Source of the DNA: Comamonas fluminis
Lineage (GTDB): Bacteria > Pseudomonadota > Gammaproteobacteria > Burkholderiales > Burkholderiaceae_C
DNA: 64,000 bases
Direction: 5' to 3'
Assembly (NCBI RefSeq): GCF_019186805.1
Contig: NZ_CP066783.1
Span: 421,001-485,000 of the forward strand
Below, one piece after another: positions 42,414-51,924 of the stretch. Position 1 is the stretch's first letter. Each line of letters opens with the position of its first letter. Below the pieces are notes generated by a model. That model worked only from the letters and a program-made list of their open reading frames with translations. It did not search any database and was not told where the DNA came from. The position numbers and the translations under genes were made by a program.

Positions 42414-44126
42414 ATGTCTGCTGTTGCTGAAATCCCTGTCCCCAATGCCATGCCCGGCTCGGCGCAGCCGGCACGCCCTGCGCTTGCGCAGCGCTGGAAT
42501 ACGCTCGATCGCGGTCAGCGATTGCGCTGGGGTGCGCTTGCGGCGCTGGTTGCAGTGGGCTTGGTGGCGGCGGCGATGTTCTATCGCCAGCCCGATTACA
42601 AGCTGCTGTTTGCCAATGTCAGCGACAAGGATGGCGGCGCCATCGTGGCGCAGCTGACGCAGATGAACGTGCCCTACAAGTACAGCGAGGGCGGCGGCTC
42701 CATCCTGATTCCTGCCGACCGTGTGCACGATGTGCGGCTGAAGCTGGCCACGCAAGGCCTGCCCAAGGGCTCGGTCACTGGTTTCGAACTGATGGAAAAC
42801 AGCAAATTCGGCATTACGCAGTTTCAGGAGCGCCTGAATTTTCAGCGCGGGCTGGAGGGGGAGCTGACCCGTTCCATCCTGGCGCTGAACGCCGTGCAAA
42901 GCGCCCGCGTGCATCTGGCGCTGCCCAATCAGAATGGATTTTTCCGCGAGCAGCAAAAGCCTTCGGCCTCTGTGCTGCTGAGCTTGCACCCTGGCCGTGT
43001 GCTGGATCGTGCGCAGATCGCTGGCATCGTGCATCTGGTGGCATCCAGCGTGCCTGAGATGGAGCCCACCGCCGTCAGCGTGCTGGATGACACGGGCAAG
43101 CTGCTGTCGCAGTCGCCCGACGGCAGTGCCGGCAGCGTGGACATGCAGCAGTTCCTCTACACCCAGCAGGTAGAGCAGCAATATGTGCGCCGCATTCTGG
43201 ACATTCTGGAGCCCGTGGTCGGCAAGAACAATGTGAAGGCCCAGGTTTCGGCAGAGATGGATTTCAGCCAGACCGAATCGACTTCGGAGCAGCACCGCCC
43301 CAATCAGGCCGCTGATGGCGGTGCAGTGCGCAGCCAGCAGGTGATGGAAACCAATGCTGAAAAGACCGCCGTGCCGCCCACTGGTGTGCCTGGTGCCACC
43401 AGCAATCAGCCACCACAGAACTCCACTGCGCCCATCAATGGCGCCAATCCTGCACCTCAGGCGGCTGATGGCGGCCAGGGTCAGGGCCGTGGCCAGGGCA
43501 GCAAGCGCGAATCCATTACCAACTATGAAGTAGACAAGACCGTCAAGGTCACCCGTGGCAGCTCCGGCAATATCAAGCGCCTGACAGCCGCCGTGGTCAT
43601 CAATGCGCCGCTGGCAGTGCCTGCTGGCGGTGATGCGGCAACTGCTGCCAATGCCGCAGCGGTCAGCGCTGGCATGCGCCCTTTGAGCGCGCAGCAGCAA
43701 GAGCAATTGCTGACGCTGGTGCGCGAGACCGTGGGCTATAGCTCCGACCGTGGTGACTCGGTGAATCTGGTCAGTGCGCCGTTTATGGAAAGCAGCGCTG
43801 CACCTGCAGAACTGCCTCTGTGGAAAGACCCTGAAGCACAGGCCATGGCCAAGAGCCTTGGTGTGCCGATTGCGCTGGCACTGTTTGGTGCGCTGGTGCT
43901 GCTGGGCTTGGTGCGCCCGATGCTCAAGGGCCGCAAGTCTGCGCCGGGCAGCCAGCTCAATGCGATTGAGGCCGAACAGCTCGATCGCCCCGCGTTGCCA
44001 GCTCCAGCGACCGAGCTGACACCCACCAAGGAGCAGCAGCGACTGGACCAGGCGCGCAGCCTGGCCAAGCAGAACCCGATTGCGGTGGCGAATATTGTGA
44101 AGACCTGGATAAACGGCGAGGGATAG
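42414..44126 (+). CDS. fliF: Flagellar MS-ring protein FliF
   Basis: The 570-residue protein has membrane helices near residues 40-60 (ALAALVAVGLVAAAMF) and 465-485 (IALALFGALVLLGLVRPML). The periplasmic YscJ/FliF domains include YKLLFANVSDKDGGAIVAQL and FQRGLEGELTRSILALNAVQ. The C-terminal cytoplasmic tail binds FliG. The inner N-terminus is preceded by a 172-base divergent region shared with fliE. The gene is followed by a repeat instead of running directly into fliG. Confidence 0.96.
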   Translation: MSAVAEIPVPNAMPGSAQPARPALAQRWNTLDRGQRLRWGALAALVAVGLVAAAMFYRQPDYKLLFANVSDKDGGAIVAQLTQMNVPYKYSEGGGSILIPADRVHDVRLKLATQGLPKGSVTGFELMENSKFGITQFQERLNFQRGLEGELTRSILALNAVQSARVHLALPNQNGFFREQQKPSASVLLSLHPGRVLDRAQIAGIVHLVASSVPEMEPTAVSVLDDTGKLLSQSPDGSAGSVDMQQFLYTQQVEQQYVRRILDILEPVVGKNNVKAQVSAEMDFSQTESTSEQHRPNQAADGGAVRSQQVMETNAEKTAVPPTGVPGATSNQPPQNSTAPINGANPAPQAADGGQGQGRGQGSKRESITNYEVDKTVKVTRGSSGNIKRLTAAVVINAPLAVPAGGDAATAANAAAVSAGMRPLSAQQQEQLLTLVRETVGYSSDRGDSVNLVSAPFMESSAAPAELPLWKDPEAQAMAKSLGVPIALALFGALVLLGLVRPMLKGRKSAPGSQLNAIEAEQLDRPALPAPATELTPTKEQQRLDQARSLAKQNPIAVANIVKTWINGEG

Positions 44127-44130
44127 AAGT

Positions 44131-44233
44131 CACCCCCTGAGGCGCTTTGCGCCTTCCTCCTCTCTCTACGCGCTGCGCGCTATGGAAGGGGGACGATGCC
44201 CTCGCGGCGGGGCGGCCCTTGCTCGGCATCCCT
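44131..44233 (-). repeat. Interspersed repeat family A, copy 5 (between fliF and fliG)
   Basis: This is a reverse-oriented copy: CACCCCCTGAGGCGCTTTGC through GGGGCGGCCCTTGCTCGGCA. It starts five bases after the fliF stop and takes up most of the 146-base fliF-fliG gap. Confidence 0.85.
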
Positions 44234-44272
44234 CGCTTGTGGCAGTTGAGTCATTGAAAGAGAGTTGTGAAT

Positions 44273-45268
44273 ATGGACGATAGAGGTTTGAACGACGCTG
44301 CCATCTTGCTGGTCTCCCTCGGAGAGGAAGAGGCGGCTGAGGTGTTCAAGCATCTGACGCCCAAGGAAGTGCAGAAGCTGGGCGAGACGATTGCGCGCAT
44401 GCGTGGCGTGACGCGTGACAAGGTGGATTTTGTGATCGACCGCTTCACCAGCGATGCGGCTTCGCAGAGCTTGCTGGTGGATGACGCCAGCGACTATGTG
44501 CGCTCGGTTCTGAAGCGGGCGCTGGGCGATGACAAGGCTGCGCTGCTGATCGATCGTATCTTGCAGGGCGGTGATATCTCGGGCATTGAAAGCCTGAAGT
44601 GGATGGACCCTCTGTCAGTGGCAGAGCTGCTGCGCGGAGAGCACCCACAGATCGTGGCAGCGATTCTGGTGCATCTGGAGTATGAGCAGGCAGCCGCTGT
44701 GCTGATGCAGTTCCCCGACCGTTTCCGCAGCGAAGTCATGCTGCGCGTGGCCACGCTGGAAGGCATTCAGCCCGCTGCGCTCAAGGACTTGAACGAGGTG
44801 CTGTTTCAGGTGCTGGCCGGTGGCGACAAGGTGCGCAAGACCTCGCTGGGCGGTGTCAAGACAGCGGCCGAAATGCTCAACCAGCTGGGCGGCAATGCCG
44901 ATGTGGCAGTGCTCGATTCCATTCGCCATTACGACCCCGAGCTGGCACAGAAGATCATGGACAAGATGTTTGTCTTCGACGATCTGGTCAAGCTCGACGA
45001 TCGCTCGGTGCAGCTGGTGCTGCGCGAGGTGGTGTCCGAGACGCTGATCGTGGCGCTCAAGGGCGGCTCGATGGAAGTGCGCGACAAGATTCTGGCCAAT
45101 ATGTCCATGCGTGCGGCCGAGTCGCTGCGCGAAGATCTGGAAGGCCGCGGCCCCATGCGCCTGTCCGAAGTGGAAGCGCAGCAGAAGGAAATTCTCAAGG
45201 TCGTGCGTCGTCTGGTGGAAGAAGGCCAGGTAACCATTGGCAGCGGTGCGGAGGACAGCTATGTCTAA
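44273..45268 (+). CDS. fliG: Flagellar motor switch protein FliG
   Basis: The ATG at 44273 gives 331 residues, the standard FliG length; a GTG two codons upstream is also possible. LNDAAILLVSLGEEEAAEVF and KHLTPKEVQKLGE form the N-terminal FliF-binding domain. The armadillo-like middle domain has EHPQIVAAILVHLEYEQAAA. The C-terminal torque helix carries DLVKLDDRSVQLVLREV and NMSMRAAESLREDLEGRGPM, with the charged residues facing MotA. The stop overlaps the fliH start. Confidence 0.97.
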   Translation: MDDRGLNDAAILLVSLGEEEAAEVFKHLTPKEVQKLGETIARMRGVTRDKVDFVIDRFTSDAASQSLLVDDASDYVRSVLKRALGDDKAALLIDRILQGGDISGIESLKWMDPLSVAELLRGEHPQIVAAILVHLEYEQAAAVLMQFPDRFRSEVMLRVATLEGIQPAALKDLNEVLFQVLAGGDKVRKTSLGGVKTAAEMLNQLGGNADVAVLDSIRHYDPELAQKIMDKMFVFDDLVKLDDRSVQLVLREVVSETLIVALKGGSMEVRDKILANMSMRAAESLREDLEGRGPMRLSEVEAQQKEILKVVRRLVEEGQVTIGSGAEDSYV

Positions 45269-46082
45269 CGGCCAGCCACCGCGCACCCACTCGCGCTTTA
45301 TTCCGCAGGAAGAGATCGACAACAGCACCGTGGTGCAGTGGCGCTTTGGTGCGGTGGATGGACAGGGCGGCACTTTCACGCCCGCCCAGCCGGCAGCCTT
45401 TGTGCCCGCAGGCATGCATTTCAACGGCTTTTCGCCATCGATAGCCCATCAGCCAGCGCCCCAGCCTGAGGTGGCGGATGAGGCGTCGCAAGAGCCAGAG
45501 GCGCCCGCATTTGATGAAGCCCAGCTGCAGCAAATGCTGGATCAGGCGCGTGCCGAAGGCCATGCACAGGGCCTGAGCGAAGGCCGCACGCAGACGCAGC
45601 AGCAGTGGCAGCAGCGTCTGGACGACCATATCAACGGCGCAGGCCGCGAGAGCGCGCAGCGCGTGGACCATGTGCTGCAGTCGCTGGACGAGAACTTCAA
45701 GCAGATGCAGTCCGGCATGGCGCAGGAGCTGCTGAATCTGGCCTGCGATATTGCCCGCCAGGTGGTGCGCCAGGAGCTGCGCAGCCAGCCCCAGGCCTTG
45801 CTGCCCGTGATTCGCGAAGCGCTGGACATGCTGGTCGATGAAAGCCGGCCCGTCACCGTGCGCCTGAACCCTGCCGACTTTGAAGTGCTGGACCAGCCTT
45901 TGCGCACAGAGCATGGCGCGCACAGCCGCATTCAGTGGGTGGGCGATGCCGCCATTGGCACAGGCGATGTCAAGGTTGAATGCGGTGGTGCCGAAATTGA
46001 CGGCAGCGTGGAAAAGCGCTGGCGCCGTGCCGTGGCTGCGCTGGGCCTGGTGTCCACCTGGTATGACGGGGACAAGGCATGA
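45261..46082 (+). CDS. fliH: Flagellar export ATPase regulator FliH
   Basis: The ATG at 45261 overlaps fliG by eight bases. The 273-residue protein has an N-terminal tail (RFIPQEE), a long polar coiled coil with GxxxG-like spacing ([20 protein letters not shown]), and a C-terminal domain ([29 protein letters not shown]) that holds FliI inactive and links it to FliN. The stop overlaps fliI by four bases. Confidence 0.94.
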   Translation: MSNGQPPRTHSRFIPQEEIDNSTVVQWRFGAVDGQGGTFTPAQPAAFVPAGMHFNGFSPSIAHQPAPQPEVADEASQEPEAPAFDEAQLQQMLDQARAEGHAQGLSEGRTQTQQQWQQRLDDHINGAGRESAQRVDHVLQSLDENFKQMQSGMAQELLNLACDIARQVVRQELRSQPQALLPVIREALDMLVDESRPVTVRLNPADFEVLDQPLRTEHGAHSRIQWVGDAAIGTGDVKVECGGAEIDGSVEKRWRRAVAALGLVSTWYDGDKA

Positions 46083-47482
46083 GCAGCGAACTGGGCGGCA
46101 ACCTCTGGCCGCAATTCATAAGCCAGGCCAGAGCGCGCTACGCCCAGCCTGTGCCGCTGGAATGTCAGGGCCGCTTGACCAAGCTGACGGGCATGGTGCT
46201 GGAGGCTTCGGGCCTGCGCGTGCCCGTGGGCGCGCAATGCCATATTCACCAAGCTGGGCAGGAGCCTGTGCTGGCCGAGGTGGTCGGCTTTGCCGGTGAA
46301 CGTGCTTATCTGATGCCTGCGGGCGATATTCAGGGCTTGTCCAGCGGTGCCATGGTGGTGCCTGCTGCGCCCTTTATTCCTGTGCCCCAGCTGGGTGTGG
46401 AACAAGGCGAAAAAATCAGCCAGACGGTGGGCGTGCTGCGCCTGCCCATGGGGGATGGCCTGCTGGGCCGTGTGGTGGATTCGCAAGGCGTGCCGCTGGA
46501 TCGCGGCCCCGCACTGGATGGCGTGGTGCCCGAGGTGCTGGATCGCAATCCCATCAACGCCATGGACCGCGACCCCGTGCGCGAGTCGCTGGACACCGGC
46601 GTCAAGGCGCTGAACTCTCTGCTGACGGTAGGCCGCGGCCAGCGTCTGGGCCTGTTTGCAGGCTCGGGTGTGGGCAAGTCGGTGCTCCTGGGCATGATGG
46701 CGCGCTACACACAGGCCGATGTGATTGTGGTGGGCCTGATCGGCGAGCGTGGCCGCGAAGTCAAGGAATTTGTTGAAGACATTCTGGGCGCGCAGGACCG
46801 CAGCCGCGCTGTGGTGGTGGCGGCCCCCGCCGATGCGCCGCCGCTGCTGCGCATGCAGGGTGCCAGCTACGCCACGGCAATTGCCGAGCATTTCCGCGAC
46901 AAGGGCAAGCATGTGCTGCTGCTCATGGATTCGCTGACCCGCTACGCCATGGCACAGCGCGAAATTGCCCTGGCCATTGGCGAGCCGCCTGCGACCAAGG
47001 GCTACCCACCATCGTGTTTTGCCAAGCTGCCCGCGCTGGTGGAGCGCAGCGGCAACGGCCTGCATGGCGTGGGCTCGATCACGGCCTTCTACACCGTGCT
47101 GTCTGAAGGCGATGACCAGCAGGACCCGATTGCCGATGCGGCCCGCGCCATTCTGGACGGCCACGTTGTTCTGTCGCGTGCGCTGGCCGAGACGGGGCAT
47201 TACCCCGCTATTGATATCGAGCAGTCGGCTTCGCGCGTCATGCACAACGTGGTCTCGCGTGAGCACTTTGAACTGGCCCGCCGCTTTCGCGCCGTCTATT
47301 CGCGCTACCAGAAGGGGCGCGATCTGGTGCAGGTCGGCGCCTATGTGCCGGGGTCTGACCCGCAACTGGATGAAGCCATTGCGCTGCAGCCAGCGATGAG
47401 CAGTTTTCTGCAGCAAAGCATGTTTGAGAGCTCCAGCATGGAGCAAAGCCTGAGCGGCATGGCGCAGGCCATGCAGCATTGA
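46079..47482 (+). CDS. fliI: Flagellum-specific ATPase FliI
   Basis: The 467-residue hexameric ATPase energises export substrate unfolding. Clear F1-beta-like motifs are present: [20 protein letters not shown] (Walker A), [37 protein letters not shown] (Walker B), and [20 protein letters not shown]. The N-terminal beta-barrel is present. It overlaps the end of fliH (ATGA) and is followed by fliJ after 23 bases. Confidence 0.97.
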   Translation: MSSELGGNLWPQFISQARARYAQPVPLECQGRLTKLTGMVLEASGLRVPVGAQCHIHQAGQEPVLAEVVGFAGERAYLMPAGDIQGLSSGAMVVPAAPFIPVPQLGVEQGEKISQTVGVLRLPMGDGLLGRVVDSQGVPLDRGPALDGVVPEVLDRNPINAMDRDPVRESLDTGVKALNSLLTVGRGQRLGLFAGSGVGKSVLLGMMARYTQADVIVVGLIGERGREVKEFVEDILGAQDRSRAVVVAAPADAPPLLRMQGASYATAIAEHFRDKGKHVLLLMDSLTRYAMAQREIALAIGEPPATKGYPPSCFAKLPALVERSGNGLHGVGSITAFYTVLSEGDDQQDPIADAARAILDGHVVLSRALAETGHYPAIDIEQSASRVMHNVVSREHFELARRFRAVYSRYQKGRDLVQVGAYVPGSDPQLDEAIALQPAMSSFLQQSMFESSSMEQSLSGMAQAMQH

Positions 47483-47505
47483 TCCGTCAGAGGGAGTAGT
47501 CGCAG

Positions 47506-47970
47506 ATGTCGTCCTTGAATGCCTTGAACGTCGCTATTGAAGCTGCAGAGCGCAAACGTGATGCTGCCCGCACCGCCATGCAGGAACGCCAGCGCGCCCA
47601 GCAGGCCGCGCAGGCCCAGATGGATCAGTTGCAGGGCTATGTGGGTGAAATGCAGGCCCGCTGGGGGGCGCAGGAAGGTCTGGCTGTGCAGCCCGAAGTG
47701 ATGCACCACCAGTATCAGTTCATGGAGCGGCTGCAGCACGCCATTGGCTTGCAGACCCGTGTGGTGGCTGATCAGGACATTCGTCTGGAAACCGCCCGTC
47801 AGGCCTTGCTGGCAGCGGAGCTGCGCGTAACCAGCCTGCAGAAAGTGGTGCAGGCCCGCAAGCGCGACATGGCTTTGGTGCAGATGCGGCGCGAGCAAAA
47901 GGAGACCGATGAGCGCGCCGCCATGGCCTTTTTTCGGCGCAGCTTCGGCCTGCAGCTCCAGGAGATCTGA
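47506..47970 (+). CDS. fliJ: Flagellar export chaperone escort FliJ
   Basis: The 154-residue protein is predicted as one long antiparallel coiled coil rich in A, Q, E and R (ERKRDAARTAMQERQRAQQA; RREQKETDERAAMAFFRR), as expected for FliJ, the gamma-like stalk of the FliI hexamer. It lies between fliI and fliK in the usual order. Primary conservation is low. Confidence 0.9.
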   Translation: MSSLNALNVAIEAAERKRDAARTAMQERQRAQQAAQAQMDQLQGYVGEMQARWGAQEGLAVQPEVMHHQYQFMERLQHAIGLQTRVVADQDIRLETARQALLAAELRVTSLQKVVQARKRDMALVQMRREQKETDERAAMAFFRRSFGLQLQEI

Positions 47971-47972
47971 CG

Positions 47973-49304
47973 ATGGCGGACACCAGAATTGACAGCTCTC
48001 GCAGCAGCGAGCCACGTACCGGCAAGGCTTCGGCACAGGCAATGGCATCTGCCAAAAGCAATGCTGCAGCCGGGGAGCAAGGGCAGGGCTTTTCATCGCT
48101 TCTGGCGGCGCTGGACGGCTTTGCAATGAATGGCTTGCAGCCAGCGACGACCGCAACATCGACCACGGCGCAGGATGAACAGACGGCCTTGCCCGGCCTG
48201 AGCGAGCAGGACGCGCTGCTGGCGGCGCAGGGGCATGCGCCCTGGATGAGTCTGGTTGCGCAGACTGCGCAGCTGGATGGGCAGGGCGATGTCGATATGC
48301 GCCAGGGCGCAGCAACAGATTTTCTCTCCGGGCGGGGTCAGGCCACGCAGCTGGCGCACCGCCAGGCTTTGCAGGTGGGTGATGCGGGCAGTTCCGGGGC
48401 GCATGCAGCGTTCATGGGCAAGGAATTGCAGTCCAATATGCCTCAAGTCCAGGTGGATCAAGCGCAGGCAGCTATGAATATGGAAGCGACAGCCCAGCCG
48501 CAAGTGCAGGAAGATGCCGCACAGGTGCAGGCCGAAAGCCAGAGCGCGCAGCCCGACGATGGCAAGAACGCCTTGTCTGTGCGTGCCGATGCGGCGCTGC
48601 ACAAGCCTGTGGTTCAGTCGCCGCAGGGCATCAGCCTGCAAGGCATGACGACGGTGCAGCCGCAGACGCTGGACGGACTCAAGGACTTGCTGCGTGCCGC
48701 CAGGTCGCCGCAGCAGGAAGAAGGCGCTGTAAACAAGGCCGGTGGCACACAAGGCCCGCATGATTTGCTGGCGGCGGCCGCTGCCGCTGCCGTTGGGGCT
48801 GCCATGGGCGCGGCCAGCGCAGGCATGCAGGGCGGTGGGCAGAACGCTTCGGATTTTGGGCAGAACCTGGCGGGCCAGGATGCTGCGCCGACGGAGCGTG
48901 AGCAGGAAGTCTCCGAGCAAGTGGCCTTCTGGGTGCACCAGAAGACACAGAATGCCTCGGTCTCCATTCAGCACGAAGGCAAGCCGATTCAGGTGCAGGT
49001 GCAGCTCAACGGCCAGGAAGCGCATGTGCGCTTTGCTGCTGATGACGCGCAGGCGCGCCAGTTGCTGGCCGATGGCCAGGCGCAACTGCGTGAATTGCTG
49101 CAGTCGCAGGGGCTGAGTCTGAGTGGCGTCAGCGTGGATGCCGGGTCAGCGGATTCCGGCTCTGGCCGCCAGAGTGCCGATCAGCAGCCCGCGCAGGCCA
49201 GAACGGCGCGAGTGACGGTGGCCGCAGACATGGCAGGCGTGGCGGGAACTGCAGTATCAAATGCAACCAGAAATACGCAATCTGGCGTGGATTTGTTCGT
49301 CTGA
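47973..49304 (+). CDS. fliK: Hook-length control protein FliK
   Basis: The 443-residue protein has a long low-complexity A/Q-rich N-terminal two thirds that acts as the molecular ruler. The compact C-terminal domain (about 320-420; FWVHQKTQNASVSIQHEGKP, GQAQLRELLQSQGLSLSGVS) contacts FlhB to trigger the substrate switch. It starts two bases after fliJ and is followed by a 176-base gap before fliL. Confidence 0.92.
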   Translation: MADTRIDSSRSSEPRTGKASAQAMASAKSNAAAGEQGQGFSSLLAALDGFAMNGLQPATTATSTTAQDEQTALPGLSEQDALLAAQGHAPWMSLVAQTAQLDGQGDVDMRQGAATDFLSGRGQATQLAHRQALQVGDAGSSGAHAAFMGKELQSNMPQVQVDQAQAAMNMEATAQPQVQEDAAQVQAESQSAQPDDGKNALSVRADAALHKPVVQSPQGISLQGMTTVQPQTLDGLKDLLRAARSPQQEEGAVNKAGGTQGPHDLLAAAAAAAVGAAMGAASAGMQGGGQNASDFGQNLAGQDAAPTEREQEVSEQVAFWVHQKTQNASVSIQHEGKPIQVQVQLNGQEAHVRFAADDAQARQLLADGQAQLRELLQSQGLSLSGVSVDAGSADSGSGRQSADQQPAQARTARVTVAADMAGVAGTAVSNATRNTQSGVDLFV

Positions 49305-49480
49305 CAAGGCTGTGAACTGGCGTCAGCGGGGCTGGCGATGCGTGAATCAAGCCGGGATTCGCGCTTTTATTCCGGCAATGGTGCAGGAGGCGGACGGCGA
49401 ATAATTCAGGCGTGGACCTTCTGTGTCGCAGCAATGGCTGCGGGGCGGTTGCAGTCCCTCACTCTTGAGGAAATTCCGCC

Positions 49481-50032
49481 GTGTCAGCCAACCCCAATGT
49501 CGCACCTGCCGCTCCTGCGAAAAGCAAGAAGCTGATTGTCATCGTGGCCATCATTGCCGTGCTGGCCATCGTGGCTGCAGCGGCCTATGTGTTGATGATG
49601 CAGCGTCAGCACAGCAGTGTGGACGGTGCTGAAGAAGAAGTCTCCGCCAAGGCCACCGTGCCCACCTTTCTGCCGCTGGACAATATGGTGGCCAACCTGT
49701 CTGACCCCGGTGGCGACCGTTTTGTGCAGCTGGGCATTACGCTGGAGCTGGCCGACGAGAAGACGGCATCTACCGTCAAGCAATACCTGCCCAGCATTCG
49801 CAACGGCATTCTGATGCTGGTGTCACAGCGCACTGCCGATGAGCTGCTGGCCCGTGAAGGCAAGGAAAAGCTGGCTGCCGACATTCTGGAAGAAGTGTCC
49901 GCACCACTGGGCTTTGGCGCGAACGCCAAGAAGCGCGCGCGTGACGATGAAGACGCCGACGAAGACCGCCCTCGCGCCAGCCGCAAGAGCCCGGTGCGTC
50001 GCGTGCTGTTTTCCAGCTTCATCATCCAGTAA
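49481..50032 (+). CDS. fliL: Flagellar basal body-associated protein FliL
   Basis: The GTG start at 49481 has TTGAGGA upstream. The 183-residue protein has one membrane helix (LIVIVAIIAVLAIVAAAAYV) and the periplasmic FliL domain (TFLPLDNMVANLSDPGGDRF, VQLGITLELADEKTA). It clamps around stators. Near the C-terminus a strongly charged insertion of about 30 residues (KKRARDDEDADEDRPRASRK) precedes the conserved VRRVLFSSFIIQ end; this is longer than in enterobacterial FliL. Confidence 0.94.
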   Translation: MSANPNVAPAAPAKSKKLIVIVAIIAVLAIVAAAAYVLMMQRQHSSVDGAEEEVSAKATVPTFLPLDNMVANLSDPGGDRFVQLGITLELADEKTASTVKQYLPSIRNGILMLVSQRTADELLAREGKEKLAADILEEVSAPLGFGANAKKRARDDEDADEDRPRASRKSPVRRVLFSSFIIQ

Positions 50033-50047
50033 GCAGGGAGGCGCTGC

Positions 50048-51052
50048 ATGAGCGATTCTTTTCTCTCTCAGGAAGAGGTTGATGCTCTTCTGGAAGGCGT
50101 TACCGGCGAAAGCCAGCGCTCCGAGGTGGTGGAAGTCGATCTGGGCCAGATCCGCAACTACGACATCTCCAGCCAGGAACGCATCGTGCGTGGGCGCATG
50201 CCCACCATGGAAATCGTCAATGAGCGATTTGCCCGCAATTTCCGCATTGGCCTGTTCAACTTCATTCGCCGCAGCCCGGAAGTCTCCGTTGGCACGGTGA
50301 CGGTGCAGCGCTACAGCGCGTTCCTGCGCGAGCTGGCGGTGCCCACCAATTTCAACATCATGGCCATTCGCCCGCTGCGCGGCAATGGTCTGATCGTGTG
50401 CGAGCCATCGCTGGTGTTCGGCGTGATTGACACGCTGTACGGCGGCACGGGCCGCTTGCAGACCCGCATTGAAGGGCGTGATTTTTCGACCACTGAGCAG
50501 CGCGTCATCAACCGCCTGGTCAATGTGATCTGCGAGGAATACAAAAAGGCCTGGCATGGCATTTATCCGCTGGAGCTGGCCTATCAGCGCTCGGAAATGC
50601 AGCCGCAGTTCGCCAATATCGCCACGCCCAGCGAAATCGTGGTCTCCACCGCGTTCCAGCTGGAGATTGGTGATATCACCGGCTCCATCCATATCTGCAT
50701 GCCCTATGCAACGCTGGAGCCGATTCGTGATGTGCTGTATTCATCGACGCAGGGCGATGCCATCGAGGTGGACCGCCGCTGGGTCAAGGTGCTGACGCGA
50801 GAGATTCAGGCTGCCGAGGTCACGCTGGTGGCCGAGCTGGCACGGGCGGACGCCACGGTGGAGCAACTGCTGGCCATGCGCCCCGGCGATTTCATCGAAC
50901 TGGACCGTGAGCCGCTGATTCGCGCCTCCATCGGCGGGGTGCCGGTTTTCGAGTGCCAGTACGGCACGCACAACGACAAATATGCAATCCGCGTGGAGCG
51001 CAGCCTGCGCGGCGGCGATTCAGGCTGGATGGGAGAGAAGCATGGCAATTGA
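50048..51052 (+). CDS. fliM: Flagellar motor switch protein FliM
   Basis: The 334-residue C-ring component has the N-terminal CheY-P docking segment DSFLSQEEVDALLEGV, the CheC-like middle domain (VNERFARNFRIGLFNFIRRS, GGTGRLQTRIEGRDFSTTEQ), and a C-terminal SpoA/FliN-like domain (IQAAEVTLVAELARADATVE). Phospho-CheY binding here changes motor rotation. It overlaps fliN by 11 bases. Confidence 0.97.
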   Translation: MSDSFLSQEEVDALLEGVTGESQRSEVVEVDLGQIRNYDISSQERIVRGRMPTMEIVNERFARNFRIGLFNFIRRSPEVSVGTVTVQRYSAFLRELAVPTNFNIMAIRPLRGNGLIVCEPSLVFGVIDTLYGGTGRLQTRIEGRDFSTTEQRVINRLVNVICEEYKKAWHGIYPLELAYQRSEMQPQFANIATPSEIVVSTAFQLEIGDITGSIHICMPYATLEPIRDVLYSSTQGDAIEVDRRWVKVLTREIQAAEVTLVAELARADATVEQLLAMRPGDFIELDREPLIRASIGGVPVFECQYGTHNDKYAIRVERSLRGGDSGWMGEKHGN

Positions 51053-51476
51053 AGACACCAACAAGCCCGCGGGCGATGATCCGTTCTCCGGCTGGGCCGA
51101 GGCGCTGGAAGAACAGCGTCAGCACGATCAGGCTGCATCCGGCCCGGATATGTCCGAGCAGGGCGGCCCGCTGAGCGGCGACGCCGCACGCAGCTTTGGC
51201 GATGTGCCGGTGCACGACATCAATATGGTGCTGGATATTCCAGTGCAACTGTCCGTGGAGCTGGGTCGCACCAAGGTGCCGATCAAATACATTCTGCAGC
51301 TGGCCCAGGGCTCGGTGGTGGAGCTGGATGCGCTGGCCGGTGAGCCCATGGATGTGCTGGTCAATGGCTACCTCATCGCACAGGGCGAAGTGGTGGTGGT
51401 CAATGACAAGTTTGGTATTCGCCTGACGGACGTGGTCACGCCGTCGGAGCGCCTGCGCCGGGTCAGCCGTGGTTGA
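51042..51476 (+). CDS. fliN: Flagellar motor switch protein FliN
   Basis: The ATG at 51042 lies inside the 3' end of fliM. The 144-residue protein has a disordered N-terminal 70 residues and the compact SpoA domain (MVLDIPVQLSVELGRTKVPI, NGYLIAQGEVVVVNDKFGIR) that closes the C-ring and docks FliH. The stop overlaps the fliO start by eight bases. Confidence 0.96.
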   Translation: MAIEDTNKPAGDDPFSGWAEALEEQRQHDQAASGPDMSEQGGPLSGDAARSFGDVPVHDINMVLDIPVQLSVELGRTKVPIKYILQLAQGSVVELDALAGEPMDVLVNGYLIAQGEVVVVNDKFGIRLTDVVTPSERLRRVSRG

Positions 51477-51924
51477 AGGCGCAGCAGGCGCTGCCGCCAG
51501 CACGGCTGCTGTGACAGCCGCGCCGTCTATGTGGCCCACGCTGATTCTGGTGGCGCTGTTTGTGGCGGCCATGGCATGCCTGCCCTGGCTGGTGCGCAGA
51601 TTGCAGCAGAAAAACCTGCTGCCCCGTGGCATGGGTATGGCGCGGGGTGCGGCGCCGCTGCAGCAGCAGGTGCTGGGCTCGCTGGCCATCGGCCCGCAGC
51701 AGCGTGTAGTAACCGTGCAAGTGGGCGAAGGCGATGAAGCCGTGCGCCTGGTGCTGGGCGTGACCGCGCAGCAGATTCAATGCCTGCATGTGCTGCAAGC
51801 CCAGTCTGCGCCTGCGCAAGCTGCTCACCCTTATGTAGCAAACCCGCCGAACCCTGCCTCGTTCACCGACTCACTGATGCGCGCACAGGCGGGTGACTCG
51901 GCCCGGAATTCTGGAAATGTCTAA
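51469..51924 (+). CDS. fliO: Flagellar biosynthesis protein FliO
   Basis: The GTG start at 51469 overlaps the fliN stop. The 151-residue protein has one N-terminal membrane helix ([20 protein letters not shown]) and a cytoplasmic domain with [20 protein letters not shown] and [18 protein letters not shown], as in FliO/FliZ, which helps assemble the FliP ring. The C-terminus is unstructured and runs into the fliP start. Confidence 0.88.
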   Translation: MVEGAAGAAASTAAVTAAPSMWPTLILVALFVAAMACLPWLVRRLQQKNLLPRGMGMARGAAPLQQQVLGSLAIGPQQRVVTVQVGEGDEAVRLVLGVTAQQIQCLHVLQAQSAPAQAAHPYVANPPNPASFTDSLMRAQAGDSARNSGNV

